Assembly (NCBI RefSeq): GCF_005938745.2
Contig: NZ_VCBX02000001.1
Location: 5,408,501-5,472,500, forward strand
Origin: Rhodococcus sp. KBS0724
GTDB taxonomy: Bacteria > Actinomycetota > Actinomycetes > Mycobacteriales > Mycobacteriaceae
Length of the DNA: 64,000 nucleotides
Direction: 5' to 3'
Shown: positions 8,875-23,200 of the stretch, piece by piece
Numbering within the stretch: the first letter of the stretch is position 1
How the letters are laid out: the number at the start of each line of letters is the position of its first letter
The notes under the pieces: model-generated
Databases searched by the model: none
What the model saw: the letters and a program-made list of their open reading frames with translations, nothing else
Told to the model about the DNA's origin: nothing
Made by a program: the position numbers and the translations under genes

Positions 8875-10187
8875 TGGTGTTCCTTTTCGAGTTCCGTCGA
8901 GGGCAACGGAGTGTCGCCCTCAGCTGGCGTTGTGATGTCCGGTCTTGCACTGTTCGGGATACTGCCGCTCACTCGCCGCAACGAACCCAGCACAACCGTC
9001 GACAGTAGTGCGACGCCGCCCAGGGTCAGGCTGTAGACGACAACCGCCGTCGACGGCAGGAAGGCTGCTCCGAAAGCGCCGGCAATCAACGCACCTACCG
9101 ACAGTCCGGCAACCTCCTGTGCCGCCCACAATCCGTTGACACGGCCCAACAGTGCTGTCGGTGTGTGGGTCTGGATGATCGAGTACCGCAGCACCTCTTG
9201 AACAGAGGTGACGGCGCCGACCACGACCAGCAGGAGAACAGCCACTACCAACCCTGTGGCCAACCCGACCAGAGCCTGCACGGCAAAGGCCGCAACCAGT
9301 GCCGTCATCAGCACCCGGCCCGGATGGGCCAGGCGGCCAAGCCAACCGCTGGTGACGGTGGCCAGCACCGCGCCGATGGCTCCGGCCGCGTACAACATAC
9401 CCACCGCGCGCGAGTCGCCGGTGAAACGTTCGTCGACGAACCCGGGGACCAAAACCAGGACGCCGCTGCCGAGCATTGCGATCACGCCGACAGCCATGAC
9501 TCCGCCGACCACGCGGTGCCCGAAGATGAAGCCCGTCACCGATACCGGCGGTCCGTCGTGCCCGGACTCGTGCTCGTGGACGGGTGGCATCATGGACGGC
9601 AATCCCGAGAGAAGCACGATGGTGATCACGGTTCCGGCGGCTGCAACCCAGTAGTTCCAGGCCACCGACGTTGCCGCGATCAACAATCCGCCGAGAGCCG
9701 GGGAGAGCACGGCGCCCGCCCGCGCACTGAGCACGTTGAGCGCGCCGACACCGACCAACTGTTCCTTGGGGATAAGGCTGGGGATGACGGCAAAGAGTGC
9801 TGCGATACTGATCGAACCGATCAACCCGTTGACCACGGCAAGCACAAAGATTGCCACCGTCGACGGATTCTCGAGCATCGCGTTGAGTGCCAACCCGACA
9901 AACGTCAACCCGGATACAGTGCGCGCAAACAGAATCAGAGTCTTCCGGTCGTACTTGTCGGCGAGAACTCCGCCGACCACCATGCCGCCGATGGACGCTC
10001 CACCTTCAACAGCCGCCACGAGACCGACCATGAAGGACGATTCCGTGAGCGCATACATCTGAATCGGCACACCGACCATCAGCATCCCGATACCGAAAAT
10101 CGAGATGGTCCTGGCGATGAAAACTCTCCGGAACGCTGCGCTTTCGCGCAACGGCCGTATGTCGAGTAGCACTCCGCGGTCGCTCAT
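8871..10187 (-). CDS. EntS-like MFS siderophore exporter
   Basis: A 438-aa major facilitator protein with about 12 transmembrane helices, of the EntS (enterobactin exporter) type. It has the N-terminal pattern [20 protein letters not shown] and the loop 2-3 signature [13 protein letters not shown]. EntS proteins export catecholate siderophores by proton antiport. Its position between the siderophore-binding lipoprotein (2-bp gap) and the aryl carrier (4-bp overlap) supports export of the product of the neighbouring NRPSs. Length is normal for the family. I cannot exclude another amphipathic substrate. Confidence 0.87.
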   Translation of the reverse strand: MSDRGVLLDIRPLRESAAFRRVFIARTISIFGIGMLMVGVPIQMYALTESSFMVGLVAAVEGGASIGGMVVGGVLADKYDRKTLILFARTVSGLTFVGLALNAMLENPSTVAIFVLAVVNGLIGSISIAALFAVIPSLIPKEQLVGVGALNVLSARAGAVLSPALGGLLIAATSVAWNYWVAAAGTVITIVLLSGLPSMMPPVHEHESGHDGPPVSVTGFIFGHRVVGGVMAVGVIAMLGSGVLVLVPGFVDERFTGDSRAVGMLYAAGAIGAVLATVTSGWLGRLAHPGRVLMTALVAAFAVQALVGLATGLVVAVLLLVVVGAVTSVQEVLRYSIIQTHTPTALLGRVNGLWAAQEVAGLSVGALIAGAFGAAFLPSTAVVVYSLTLGGVALLSTVVLGSLRRVSGSIPNSARPDITTPAEGDTPLPSTELEKEHQ

Positions 10188-10189
10188 CG

Positions 10190-11242
10190 CTAGCCCGTTG
10201 CGCCCTTCGCGACCGCGTCGGTAATGAGCGGCATCACCTGGTCGGTGGCCCAGCCGAGCGAGAGTGCTGACGGGAATCCGACGGCGTTGGGCAGACCGGT
10301 GTTACGGGCCAAGGACACCACAGCGCCATCCTGCACAGCAGGCAATGCGTTCCAGCCCTCGAACTTGGTGAGGTAACCCAGATCTCCGGTGGGCGAGACG
10401 ACAAACAGCACGTCCGCGTTCAGGTCTCCGACGCTCTCGTATGACAGGATTCCGCGGCCGTCCGCGTCGACGGGCAGGGTGGTGGCATACGGGCTCAGGA
10501 CCAATCCGAGCGAGGTGAGGAACTGGCCGATACCGCGCTCGTCGGAGGCCAGCACCGACAACTGTCCGCCGGTATCGCCGATGACCGCGTTGTAGGTCTT
10601 ACCTTCGATTGTCGGATTCGCTGCTCGAGCCGAAGCCAGATCCGCTTCGGCAGCGGCAATCACCTCTTCGGCTTTGGCCGGGATACCGAGTGCGGCAGCA
10701 ACTTTACGAGTCGAATCCTGCCACGGCTCGCCGTTGGCCTTGGTGTCGAAGTGGACAACCGGGAACTGCTTGCTCAGCTGGTCGTACGCAGACTGGTCGA
10801 GTCCCCAGAAACCGGTGGAGACGATGATGTCCGGCTCGAGCACAGCCAACTTCTCGGTGATCGATCCGACGCCGGTTTCGAGGTCGAGGGTTTCGGGCGT
10901 CGTGGTGCCGAACGCCTCCTTCTGCCACGGCCACACTCCGGAACCACCGGTAGCGGCACGGTTCTGGGCATCCACCGGAATCGCGATCGGAGTGACACCG
11001 AGCGAGAGCAGAATGTCTGCGTCCTGCGGGGAGAGCGGCATCGCCCGGGTCGGAGTGGACTCGATGGTCGTCTCACCGAACTTGCCGGACACCGTCACCG
11101 GGTACTGGCCGGCGTCGGCACTCGCCGAGGTGGTCTTGCTCGTGTCGGTGGTGTCGGAATCCGATCCGCACGCCGTGACGCCGAGCAGAACGGTTGCCGC
11201 GGCCAGCGCCGCACCGATCCTGCGATTCCATCGAGAGTTCAT
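10190..11242 (-). CDS. Iron-siderophore ABC transporter substrate-binding lipoprotein
   Basis: A 350-aa FecB/FepB-type periplasmic-binding protein, anchored as a lipoprotein on the outer face of the membrane. The signal peptide ends in a lipobox (GVTAC, Cys about residue 25), followed by a Ser/Thr/Asp-rich linker. The mature part has the class III fold pattern with TPTRAMPLSPQDADILLSLG near its start and LEPDIIVSTGF in the middle. An AAGGAA ribosome site precedes the ATG. It sits 9 bp after the second NRPS and 2 bp before the exporter. It should capture the ferric siderophore for import, but the cognate permease and ATPase genes are not in this window. Confidence 0.9.
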   Translation of the reverse strand: MNSRWNRRIGAALAAATVLLGVTACGSDSDTTDTSKTTSASADAGQYPVTVSGKFGETTIESTPTRAMPLSPQDADILLSLGVTPIAIPVDAQNRAATGGSGVWPWQKEAFGTTTPETLDLETGVGSITEKLAVLEPDIIVSTGFWGLDQSAYDQLSKQFPVVHFDTKANGEPWQDSTRKVAAALGIPAKAEEVIAAAEADLASARAANPTIEGKTYNAVIGDTGGQLSVLASDERGIGQFLTSLGLVLSPYATTLPVDADGRGILSYESVGDLNADVLFVVSPTGDLGYLTKFEGWNALPAVQDGAVVSLARNTGLPNAVGFPSALSLGWATDQVMPLITDAVAKGATG

Positions 11243-11251
11243 TCCGATTCC

Positions 11252-14200
11252 TTACGTCGTAACAGGGGTAAGTTCTTGTGCCAATTCGCCCAACGAACCG
11301 GCGGCAAAGACCTGAGCAGCCTCCACCTCACAGCCGGCCTCACGCAATCGGCTCATCACAGCCATCACGCCGATGCTGTCACAGCCGAGCGCAAAAATGT
11401 CGTCGCCTAATCCCACCTGATCGAGCCCGACATGATCGGCCACCACCCGGCACAGGAGCTTTTCGATCTCCGTCACCGGCTCGCGGTACTCCCCGACGGG
11501 CGCAATCTCCGGACGCGGCAATGCCGCTCGATCGATCTTGCCGTTCGGCAGCGTCGGCATCTCGCCGAGAACTACAAACGCAGACGGGATCATGTAGTCC
11601 GGTAGTACAGCACTCAGGGACCGCCGCAGACCAGCACTGTCCGGCTCCGTCCCGTCGGCAACAAGGTACGCCACCAGCGCACGGGTGCCGATATCGTCGC
11701 GGGCCAGTACCAGTGCAGCGCCGATTCCTTCGGTGTCAAGCAGCGCGGCTTCGATCTCCGCGGGTTCGATGCGATATCCCCGAACCTTCACCTGGTCGTC
11801 GGTGCGACCGCGATACTGAATGTGACCAGACGCCGTCCACTTGGCTCGGTCGCCGGTGCGGTACATCCGGGTTCCGTCTGGGGCAAACGGATCTGCCACA
11901 AACCTTTCCGCGGTTCGTGCGCTTGCACCGAGGTACCCGCGCACCACACCGTCACCCGACAGGTACAGCTCGCCTTCGACGCCCACCGGAACCGGACGCA
12001 ACCACTCGTCGAGAATATGAGCACGCGTATTGCCGACGGGCCGACCCGCGACCGGTGACGTACTGTCCGACACCCTCGCGACCAGCGCGTCGACGGTGCT
12101 TTCGCTGGGTCCGTACAGGTTGTACGCCTCGACTCCAGCTTTCTCGCGCAACAGATTCCACAGCGGCTGCGAGACGGCCTCACCGCCGAAGCCCAGTGAT
12201 GCGGGCACGCGTTCCCCGTCGAGCAGACCGTTGTCGATCAGCTGACCCAGGTGCGACGGTGTCACTTCGACGAAGTCCCACTCCTGATCTCGCGCTTGCT
12301 CGACCATGCGCCGCGGATCCCGCTGCGTCGATTCGTCCACGACACACAGGGTGTGGCCGTCGAGTAGCCACAGCTGGGGTTGCCACGACGCATCGAAGGC
12401 AAACGACCACGCGTGACCCACTCGCAGTCGATCACGCTGCGCCCGCTCCTGCGTCGGCACATACAGATCCGCACGATGGCTGTGGAACAGCGTCACCAGG
12501 CCACGATGCGGCGCGACAACGGCTTTCGGTACACCGGTCGATCCGGAGGTGAACACGATGTATGCCGGATGATCCGCTCGCAGCGGCGCACGTCGATCCG
12601 CATCGGTCACGGGTGCGGACGGCAGATCGTCGAACTCCAGGCTGTCCATGGCCAGTACCAGCGAGTCGGGAATCCGGTCGACAAAGGCACTCACCGTCAG
12701 AGTCACTGCAGGCGAGACCGTTTCGTAGATCGTGTCCAGTCGACTTGCCGGAGCGTCAGGATCACAAGCGACATACGCGCCGCCTGCAGTGAGTACCGCG
12801 AGAATCGCCACGACGCTCTCTGCCGACCGCGGCAGCATCAGTGCCACCACCGTCTCGGGACCGACACCATTGCCGATCAGCACCCGTGCCAACCGGTTGA
12901 CGCGCGCACCGAGTTCTCCGAAGGTCCAGGACACATCGCCGGCCAGCAGTGCAGTCTCACCGGTGTGACGCGCCACGGCAGCGTCGAACAATTCCGGCAT
13001 TGTCAGCGTCGGCACCACAATCGGATTGACGCTCCAGTCACTCTCGATCAGCTGCTGATCCGTGGCCGGAACAGCCTCGATCTCGGAGAGCCTGCGCTCA
13101 GCGGAGCGCGCCGTGAACTCCCTGAGCACGTGGGCCAGTCCGTCGGCCAACCGCTGGACTGTGCTGCGCTCGAACAGTTCCGAGCTGTACTCGATCATGC
13201 CCACCACGGTGTCGGTGCCCGCGTACTCGACAAAGTCGAACGACAGGTCGAACTTGGCGGTCGCCACCTCGATCGGTTCCGGAGTCATTGCCGCGCCCAG
13301 GCTCTCGGCCGGGTTGGGCTCCGTCAAGTAGACGATCATGGTCTGGAACAACGGGTGCATCGACCGCGACCGCTCACCGCCGCCCAGCACCGAATCGACT
13401 ACCTGCTCGAACGGCAAGTCCTGATGCTCGAAAGCACCGAGATCGCTTTCGCGGATCCGGTTCAGCACTTCAGCGAGCGTCGGGTTTCCGGACAGGTCGG
13501 TACGCAGGACCACCGTGTTGAGGAAGAACCCGACCAGATCTTCGAGTTGCGCATCCCCGCGGCCGGAAACCGGCGTACCCAGCGGAATATCCACGCCCGC
13601 ACCGGACTTGTGCAGAAGTACTGCCACTGCCGCCTGCGCCAGCATGAACATACTCACGTTGTGTTCACGGGCCAATGCTCGCAGTCCGACAACCACTTCG
13701 GGTTCCCAGGCCAGATACACAGCGCCACCGGCATAGCTCGTCCGGGCCGGCCGAGTCCGATCGAAGGGCAGCGGCAACTCTTCCGGCAATCCCTCGAGAT
13801 TCTTGCGCCAGTAGATCTCCTGCGCTGCGGCCAGACTCTGCGGGTCGTCGCGCTCGCCGAGAATCTCCCGCTGCCACAGTGTGTAGTCGGCGTACTGCAC
13901 CGGCAGCGGCACCCAGTCAGGTGCCTGGCCGAGCTGGCGCAGCGCGTATGCCGACATCAGGTCGCCGAGCAAAGCGCGGGTAGACCATTCGTCTGTCGCG
14001 ATGTGGTGGATCAGCAACAGAACGACGGTGTGCGTCTCTCCTGCATTGTCGAGCTCGAACACCGAAACCCGCACGGGAATCTCATGTTCGAGGTCGAAGC
14101 TGTAGCGCGATGCTTGCGCAACCAGTTCGGTGACCTCGTCAGCCGACACCGTCTGCCGGTGCACCAGCACGTCGACGTCACGCGGCGGCACAACCACCTG

Positions 14201-17200
14201 GTACGGCTCGCCGTGCACGGAGTGGAACACCGTGCGGAGTGCTTCGTGCCGGAGAACGACGTCTTGGACTGCTGCTGCCAGGGCGGCAACATCCACCGAG
14301 GCCGGAACGCGCCACGAGATCGGCACGTTGTACGCGCCGCCGTCGACACCCAACTGATCGAGGATCCACATCCGCCGCTGGGCAAACGAGACCGGCACCA
14401 GATCCGGACGCTCGCGACGTCCCAACGTCGACGAAGCGCCGCTTCCGGCGCCGGCAGCCAGCACAGCCAACTGCGCAACCGTGGGTGACTCGAAGACACT
14501 ACGCACGGCAAGCTCGACCCCCAGTTCACTGCGCAACGCATTGACCAGACGAATGGCCGTCAACGAGTGACCGCCGAGCGAGAAGAAATCGTCGTCGATT
14601 CCCACCGTTTCCAGTCCGAGCGCCGACGCAAACACCTCGCATACCTGGCGTTCGAAGTCCGTGCGCGGTTCCCGCGAGGACGCAGCGCTCTCGAAGCTGG
14701 GACGTGGCAGCGCCTTTCGGTCCAGCTTTCCGTTGAAGCTGACCGGGAACTCGTCGACCGTGATCACGATTGCCGGGATCAGGTAATCGGGAACCGTGCC
14801 ACTCAGAGCGTTGCGCAACGTGGTCGCGTCGACCACCGCGTCGGCGGCCGTGATGACGTATCCGACGAGTACCGCCTCACCCTCGGGGTTTCGATGCACC
14901 GCAGCAACCGCGCGGGTCACGTCGCGATGACCCTCGAGGATCGTCTCGACCTCACCGAGTTCGATGCGCAAACCACGAATCTTGACCTGATCGTCCAAGC
15001 GGCCGAGGAATTCGATGGTTCCGTTCTCGCTCCAGCGAACGAGGTCACCGGTCCGGTAGAGCCGCGAACCGGCGGCGCCGTAAGGATCGGCCACAAACCG
15101 ATCCGCAGTCAGCGCGGACCGGCCCAGGTAGCCGTACGCCACCTGCACTCCGCCGATGTACAGCTCGCCTGCGACTCCGGCCGGAGTCGGTTGCAAGCGT
15201 GCATCCAGAACGTAAAGTTCCACGTTCGACCCTGGACCACCGATCGAGGAGGATCCTGCCGGGTCGACGCCGAGGTCACGAGCAAGGTCTGCCGCAAGCG
15301 TGACTTCGACGGCAGCTTCTGTCGGCCCGTACAGGTTGTCGAGTCGCACACCCGGCAGCGCGGCGGCAAACCGTGCGACGGTTCGATTCTGCAGTGCCTC
15401 ACCGCTGCACACGACACGGCGCAACGACGTCACGGCGGAAATCTGCTCGGTGAGCGCTTCTTCGAGCATCGCCGGAACGAAGTGCGCGATAGTTACGTCG
15501 TTCTCGCGCAGCAACTGCACCAGTGCCACCGGATCTCGGTGGGTATCCGGGCCCGCGATCACGGTGGTTGCACCGTTCACACTGGGCCAGAACAACTCCC
15601 ACACGGAGACGTCGAAGGTGGTCGGTGTCTTGAGAACCACGCGGTCCGTCGGCAGCACCGGCGACTCCGCCTGCACCCAGGCCAAACGGTTGACCACGGA
15701 CTGGTGAGACACCAACACGCCCTTGGGGTTTCCGGTGGAACCGGAGGTGTAGATCAGATACACCGGGTGGGCCGGGGTCAGGGCGCTACGACGCTCGGTC
15801 ACCGCTTCACCACTGAGCACCTGCAACCGGGCCTGCACTGCCGGTGCGTCGACATCGGTACGGGCAACGGCACCTGGCAGGGTTACCGCGCTGGTGGCAA
15901 GCACACGCACCGGTCGAGCGTCGCCGAGCATGTACTCGATACGCGACGGCGGCAACCCCGTGTCGATCGGCAGGTACGCGGCACCCGATTTCACGACCGC
16001 GTGGATCGCCACGATCAGATCTGCCGAACGCGGCACCGCGACGGCCACCACGTCACCGGGACCCGCGCCGTCCTCGATCAACAGGCGGGCCAGACGGTTC
16101 GAGCGGGCCTCGAGGTGTGCGTAGTCGATCTGCTCGCCGAAAGCGGACAGAGCCGTGGCGGTAGGCGACAACGCCGCCTGCCGCGAGAGAAGGTCGCCGA
16201 TCGTCACGGATTCGACCTCGGCGCGGGGCCCGACACCCACCGCGAGTCGGTGAGCCCGCTCGCCGGCGTCCACCAATTCGACAGCCCCGACGCGCGCGGA
16301 CGGCGTAGCCGCAACCACGTCGACGAATCGTGAGAGGACGGCGAGGATCATCTCCACCCGCTCCCGATCGAAGAGGTCTTCGGCGTACTCGGCGATGACG
16401 GTCACTTCACCGGTGTCCGGCGCGTCGACAAACGTGACATTGAGATCGAACTTCGCACGCACGTTGGTCAGTTGCTCCCAACGAGTGGGCACCCCAAGGA
16501 AATCCGGGAGAACTCCGGCGCGTTGGAGATAGCTCACCATCACCTGGAACAGCGGATTACGGCCTTCGACGCGCGGCGGCGCCAACTCCTCGACCACCCG
16601 CTGGAACGGGATGTCCTGATGGTCCATCGCGCTGAGGTCGGCGTCACGTGTCCGGTCCACCAGCTCTGCGAACGTCGGATCTCCTGACAGGTCGCTGCGC
16701 AGTACAACGGTGTTGACAAAGAACCCGACCAGATTGTCGAGAGCGCTGTCGGAGCGACCGGATACCGGGCTACCGACGGCAATGTCGTTGCCACCGCCCA
16801 GACGCGAGAGCACTGCTGCTGTGGCCGCGTGCAGGACCATGAACATCGTGCCGCGGTGATCGTCGGCAATGGCGCGCAGTTTCTGCACAACATCGGAGGC
16901 GAGCGTGATCTGCACGTTGCCTGCAGTGCCGGTCGGCTGAGCGGGGCGCAGACGGTTGGTCGGCAGGACGATCTCGTCCGGCAGTCCGGCCAGGTGATCG
17001 CGCCAGAATCCGAGCTGGCGGTCCGACAGGTCACCTGCCAGTAGATCATGTTGCCACAGTGCGTAATCCGCGTACTGCACGGGAAGCGGCGCCCACTCCG
17101 GAGCCTGTCCCTGTGTCCGGGACAGGTAGGCACGGGTGAGATCACCGAGCAACGGTGCGTCCGACCATTCGTCGGTCGCGATGTGATGCAACACCAACAC

Positions 17201-20200
17201 AATGATGTATTCGGTGGGCGTGATCCGCACCAGCGTGACGCGCAGCGGTACGTCGGTGCGGAGATCGAAGTTGGCCGTCAGCCGCTCGATCACCACACCT
17301 TGCGCGGTATTCGCATCAGCGTCGACAATCTCGAGACGGGTCGCATCCGAGACATCCACGATCTGCTGGAATGGATTTCCGTCGACGAGCCCGATGACGG
17401 TGCGCAAACTTTCGTGACGATCGACGACGTCGCGCAGAGCTGCGGCCAACGCTGCCTCGTCCAGTGCGCCGTCCAGCCGGCCAACATGCGCGTAGTGGTA
17501 ACTCAGGCTGTCGTCCTGAAGTTGCGCAAGCATCCAGAGCCGTTCCTGCGCTGCGGACAACGGTACGAACTCGGGCCGCCTGCCGGCGACAATCGACGGT
17601 TGTGCGCTTGCCGCGTTCGGCAGCAGTTCGGCAATTAGCGCCGGCGTGCGAGCCTCGAACAAATCCCGAATCGTCAACTGCACGTCGAACTCCGCGCGCA
17701 CCCGCGATACGACGCGCATCGCGATCATCGAATGCCCGCCGAGTTCGAAGAAGTCGTCCTCGGCACCGACCGAATCGAGTTCCAGCAAGTCTGCGAAGAC
17801 GTCGCACAGCGCCTGCTCTGTTGCGTTCTTCGGCGGCCGCGACGTGGCCCCGGTGCGAATCTCCGGCATCGGGAGTGCCTTGGCGTCGAGCTTGCCGTTC
17901 ACCGTCATGGGGATCGCGTCGATGATCTGCAGAGTGCTGGGCACCATGTAGTCGGGCAGCTTTGCCCGCAGGTATGCCAGCACCGTGGCGGCGATGTCCG
18001 GGTCCGAATCATCCGTCGCCAGGTAATCCGTAGTCGCCAGATAATCCGCAGTCACCATGTATCCGGCAAGACGTTTCATACCGGGGACCAAGGGGTCTTC
18101 CACCGCGATCACAGCTGCCGATGCGGCCAGGGGATGTGATTCGACGGCCGATTCGACCTCGTGCAGTTCGACGCGGTAACCACGAATCTTGACCTGGTCG
18201 TCGATGCGACCGAGGTAGTCGAGGTTTCCGTCGCGCCGCAGCCGGACGAAGTCGCCGGTGCGGTACATGCGGTCGCCGCCGAACGGGTCGGCAACAAAGC
18301 GATCGGCGGTGAGGTCGGTGCGCCCCAGGTAGCCGCGTGCCAATCCGACACCGGCGATGTACAACTCGCCCGCCACTCCGTCGACGACGGGACGCAACCA
18401 GGCGTCGAGGATGTATCCCCGCGTCGCGCGAATCGGGGTTCCGACGGTGGGGGTGACGCTGTCGTCGGTGCCGGCGCCGAGGGTGTTGATCGTGTACTCG
18501 GTGGGCCCGTACAGGTTGTAGCCGAGGGTTCCGTCGCTGTCGCGCAGGCGATTCCAGACCGAGTCCGGGACCGCTTCGCCGCCGAGCAGCACCAGCGGCG
18601 GGCGATGCCCGATGCGGTCGCCGTCGATCGGTTCGCGGTCGAGCAGGCCCTCGGCCAGCAAAGCCGTTGCGTAAGTGGGTGTCACGTTGACAACATCGAT
18701 CTGCGCTCGGTCGCAGTAGTCGACCAGAGCATTCGCGTCGCGGCGCAGGTCCTCGTCGCAGATATGCACCTCGTGGCCTTCCACGAGCCACAGCAGTTCT
18801 TCCCACGACATGTCGAAGGCGAAGGAAACTGTGTGCGCCACCCGAAGTCGACGCCCACCCTCGGCCGCCACCACCGGCTCGAAGATCTTTTCCTGATGGT
18901 TGCGTTGCATGTTCGTCAGGCCGCGGTACGGCGTGAGAACGCCCTTGGGCTTGCCGGTCGAACCGGAGGTGTAGATGACGTAGGCGGGGTGATCGAGGCG
19001 CCCGACGCGGCCCGGCGCAAACGCACCGAGGTCCGCCGCGGTCAGTGGGCTGGTGTCCCAATCATTGGGGACGCCAAGGAGGATCGACCGGTCGGCGGGA
19101 AGACTCAGCCGCGTCGCTGCAGCCGTATTGGTCACGAACAGAACCGGATCGGCATCCTCGATCACCGTCTCGAGGCGGTCGTCCGGCTGGTCGAGTTCGA
19201 GCGGCAGGTACGCCGCACCGGCTCGAAGAACCGCAAACAGAGCGACCACCATGTCCACCGTGCGCGGGAGTCCCAGTGCAACAACCGACTCCGGACCCGC
19301 ACCGCGAACGATCAGTTGGCGGGCAAGTGCTTCCACCCGGCCGGCCAGTTCCTGATAGGTGACCCGCTCGTCACCGAATACCAGTGCGATCTCGTCCGGG
19401 ATGGACCGCGCCCGATCGATGAGCATCTCCGCGATCGTGATGTCGTCGACAGCAGGCAACGGCGCGTCCCAGGACAATGCCGCGCGCCCCAATTCTGTCG
19501 GGGTGAGGGCGGGAACGGCTGCGACCAACCGATCACCGTCGCGTGCAACCGTTTCCAGCAAGGTGTTGAACCGCTCATGCAGGGCGTGAGCTCGCGCGGC
19601 ATCCACGATGTCGTGGCGGTAGTCGATCTTGACGTGCAGTTGCTCACCGGGCGAGACCACCACGGCCAGCGGGTAATGCGTGTGGTCGAGGCTGTCCTCG
19701 GCCACGATGTCGTGCCGGGCCGACTGCGCCGCCATCTCGGTGGCGTTCTTGAAGTTCTGCAACACGAACAAGGTGTCGAACAATTCGGCATGCCCGGTGG
19801 CGCGCTGAATTTCTCCGAGTCCGAGGTACTCGCATTCCATTCGCTCGACGTACTCGTCCTGCATCCGCCGTAGCAGTTGCGACACAGTTTCCCCTGGCAC
19901 CAGCGTCACTCGCACGGGTACCGTGTTGAGGAACATGCCGAGCACGCTCTCGAGTCCGACAATCTCGGTCGGCCGACCGGCAACTGTCGAACCGAACACC
20001 ACGTCGGTGCGGCCGGATTCAGCCGACAGAAGTAGTCCCATGACCGCATTCATCAACGCGTTCAGCGTGACTCCGCTGCGCCTGGCCTGCTCACGCAGCG
20101 CCGACGTCAGTTCCGCGTCCACGTAGGACTCGATGCGGGTCGGCACCACCGGGGTACCGCCCTTGGCGCCGGCGGCGATCAGTGTCGGGTTCTCGAATCC

Positions 20201-23200
20201 CTCGAAGTTCTGGCGCCATGCCTGCGCTGCCACGTCCGGATCACGGGCGTCGAGCCACGTCAGGTAGTCGGTGAACTGGGCATCCGGTGTGGGTACGGCA
20301 TCACCGGCGTAGCGGGCCAGCAGTTGATCGACGAACAGTGCGCCAGACCAGCCGTCCCACAGGATGAACTCGCGGTTGATCACCAGACGGTCGATGCCGT
20401 CGCCGAGGTGGATGAGCAGCATGCGCCACAGCGGTGGTGCGGTGAGGTCGAACGGTCGTGCGCGGTCGGCGGCGGCCAACTCCTCGGCACCCGTCTTCTG
20501 CTCCGCGGGTGCCAGCATGGACAGATCGGCTTCGACGAAGGGAACTTCGAGTCCGGTTCCGATGAACTGGACCGGGTCTCCCAGACCGTCGTTGGTGAAT
20601 CCGGCTCGTACCGTGGGGTTCTCGTCCAGCAGCGTGGCAGCGGCGGCGCGCATCCTGGCCACGTCGATGCGATGGCCGAAGTCCAGTGAGAACTGTGCCG
20701 TGTAGATGTCCTGACCGGAATCGAACACCGATTGGAAGAACAGTCCGCGCTGCAACGGCGAGAGCGGCCAGATGTCCTCGATCACCACGTCGCTGACGGA
20801 TTCGACGAGATCGATCTCGCTCTGTGTAAGAGAAATGTGACGCAGATCGGACGGCGTGAGCCCGGACGTCGCACCGCCCTCTGCCAGCGCCACCAACTCT
20901 CGCAGCGCATCTCGCCACAAGCCGGCCAGCGTCTCCAATTCCGCGTCGTCGACACCGAAGTCGGAGGCAAACTCCACCCGGGCGCCACCGGATTTCTCGG
21001 CGTGCACAGCGATATCCAGGGCGTACCGACCGATGCGGTCGCCCCCATCTCGCACCAATACCTGAGGCGTCGGCAAAGCTGCCAAGGCCGGGCCTGCCTG
21101 AACATTGGCGTAGCGCAGCAGCGGCCAACCGGAACCGCCTGCGGCCCGTGCCCGTTCCTTGGACGACCGCAAAGCGCCGTGCGCATCGTCGGTCAGCACC
21201 AACCGAACCGGAGACGTGTACCCCAGCGGCCCGACGGTACGGCTCAGGTCGACATCGTCGCCGGTTCCCCACGGCTGACGGCCATCGCGCCACACGTCAA
21301 CGGTGAGTTCGTCGGTGCCGTCGATGCGCCGGCTCCAACGGGACACTGCGAGCGCGGTGGCCGCTGCCCACACATCGGCAGGCTCACCCTTGACCAGGTT
21401 CAGCACTCGCGTTGTTGCAGTGGCATATTCAGCCGCCGTCAGCATCTCCGTGCGGACGGCCTGCGCGCCGGCGGTATCGGCGGCGGCAACGAGAGATGCG
21501 CCCGGCGCCAGAACTGACGTCCAGGTGACCAACTCCGCCAGACGCGCCGGCGATGTTGCTTCCTCGGCAAACCGTCGAGCATGCGCCTTCAGCGCCGTGG
21601 GCACGGGCGGCAGCACAACCTTGCGCCCTCTCGACACTGCCCGGAGCGCGGTGGCAAAATCCTCCGCGACAATCTTCCAGGACACGTCGTCGATCAGACC
21701 TGCTGCGGCAGTGAGGATCAGCTCTCCGTCGGCCGAGCAGGAAACACACAGCCCTCGACCTGTTGCGGGGTCAGGAACACCGTCGTCACCGATCAGCGAA
21801 TCTGCCTTCACGGCATCGGGTTCGGCTACGGCAAGCATCCACAACACCGGCACCGGCGCAGTAAGAGTCGCTCGCAACCCGTGGTGGTGGGTGACAAGTG
21901 CGTCGAGCGCCTCGGCCAACTGTTCCCGGGTCAGATTCTCGGGAGCGGTGATTCGATGCTCACGCAGCGTGCTGGCAACCGGCAGGCCGTTGTCACGGCG
22001 CGCCGCAAGACTCGGCAGCAACGTCAGTGGTCCCGCACCGTCTTCGTCGTGGGGACGATCCGCGGTCGCGACGTCCAGTCCGTCGACGTCGTACGACCAC
22101 ACCGACTCGTCGACCGATTCGAGGAACGAGTCGATGAAATCCCCGACACTGTCGGCAATCTCGATGCAGCGCTGCGCATTGTCAGGATGACTGCGAAGCC
22201 CGATCTCGATCGGCTGCCCCGACTTGTGCAGCAGCACGATGAATTCGAGTTCACCGACGGGCCCGGACGCAAGCATCTCCACAGTCGACTCGCGGCCGAT
22301 GGTGAAACGTGAGGTCGAGTTGGGCATGATGTTGATGCCGATACCCGGTGGCCGCCAATCCGGGTTCCGGGCAGCCAACTCGCGGCCGATCGCCTCGCCT
22401 CGATAGCGGCCGTGCTTGAGCAGTTTCCACATCTTCTGCTCGGCACTGGTTGCGATATCGGCCAGGCGAGCCTGGTCTCCGACGTCGATCCGCATCGGCA
22501 GGACGCTGGCGACCATGCCTGGTACTGCCCGCAATTCACGTGTTCCGCGAGCAGTGGTCGGCAGGCTCACCACAACGTCGGTGGTGCCCGTAGCTCGGGC
22601 GACATAACCCCCGAGCAACGCGATCACCAACCAGGACAACCGCAATCCATGTGCCTTGCCGTACTCCTCGAGTCGCTGACGGCGTTCGAGGTCGACGGTA
22701 AGGGTCACACTCGTGACGCCGGGCGCCGGCGGATGGTCCGCGGTGATCAACCGCGGCGACGTCGGCAGGTCACCCAATTCGGCGAGCCAGTATTCACGAT
22801 CCTCGTCGATCGCGGTGCCGGACGTGTACTCGACATCGGTCTCGACGAACCTCGCCAGTCCCCACTCGGCGCGCAGCTCCGGCGCGGAGCCCTCCACGTA
22901 GGCGCGCGTGATCTTGTTCAAGACCAGGGCGATGCCGTAGCCGTCGTTGATGATGTGGTGATACTGCTGATACAGCCGCATCGTGTCACCGTCGATCAGG
23001 TGAACCGCAAAGGTGAAGAGCAGATCACTCGCCAGATCCACCGGCGATTCCATCTGCTCGCGCATCCACCGCAGTGACGCCTCGCGCGGGTCGGCCTCGC
23101 CGCGGAAATCGATGACCGGCAAGTCCCAGTCGCGGCCATCGCGCGTTATCTGCACCAGCGCGCCCTGTGCATCCACGTCGAAGTTCACATGCAGTGTCTC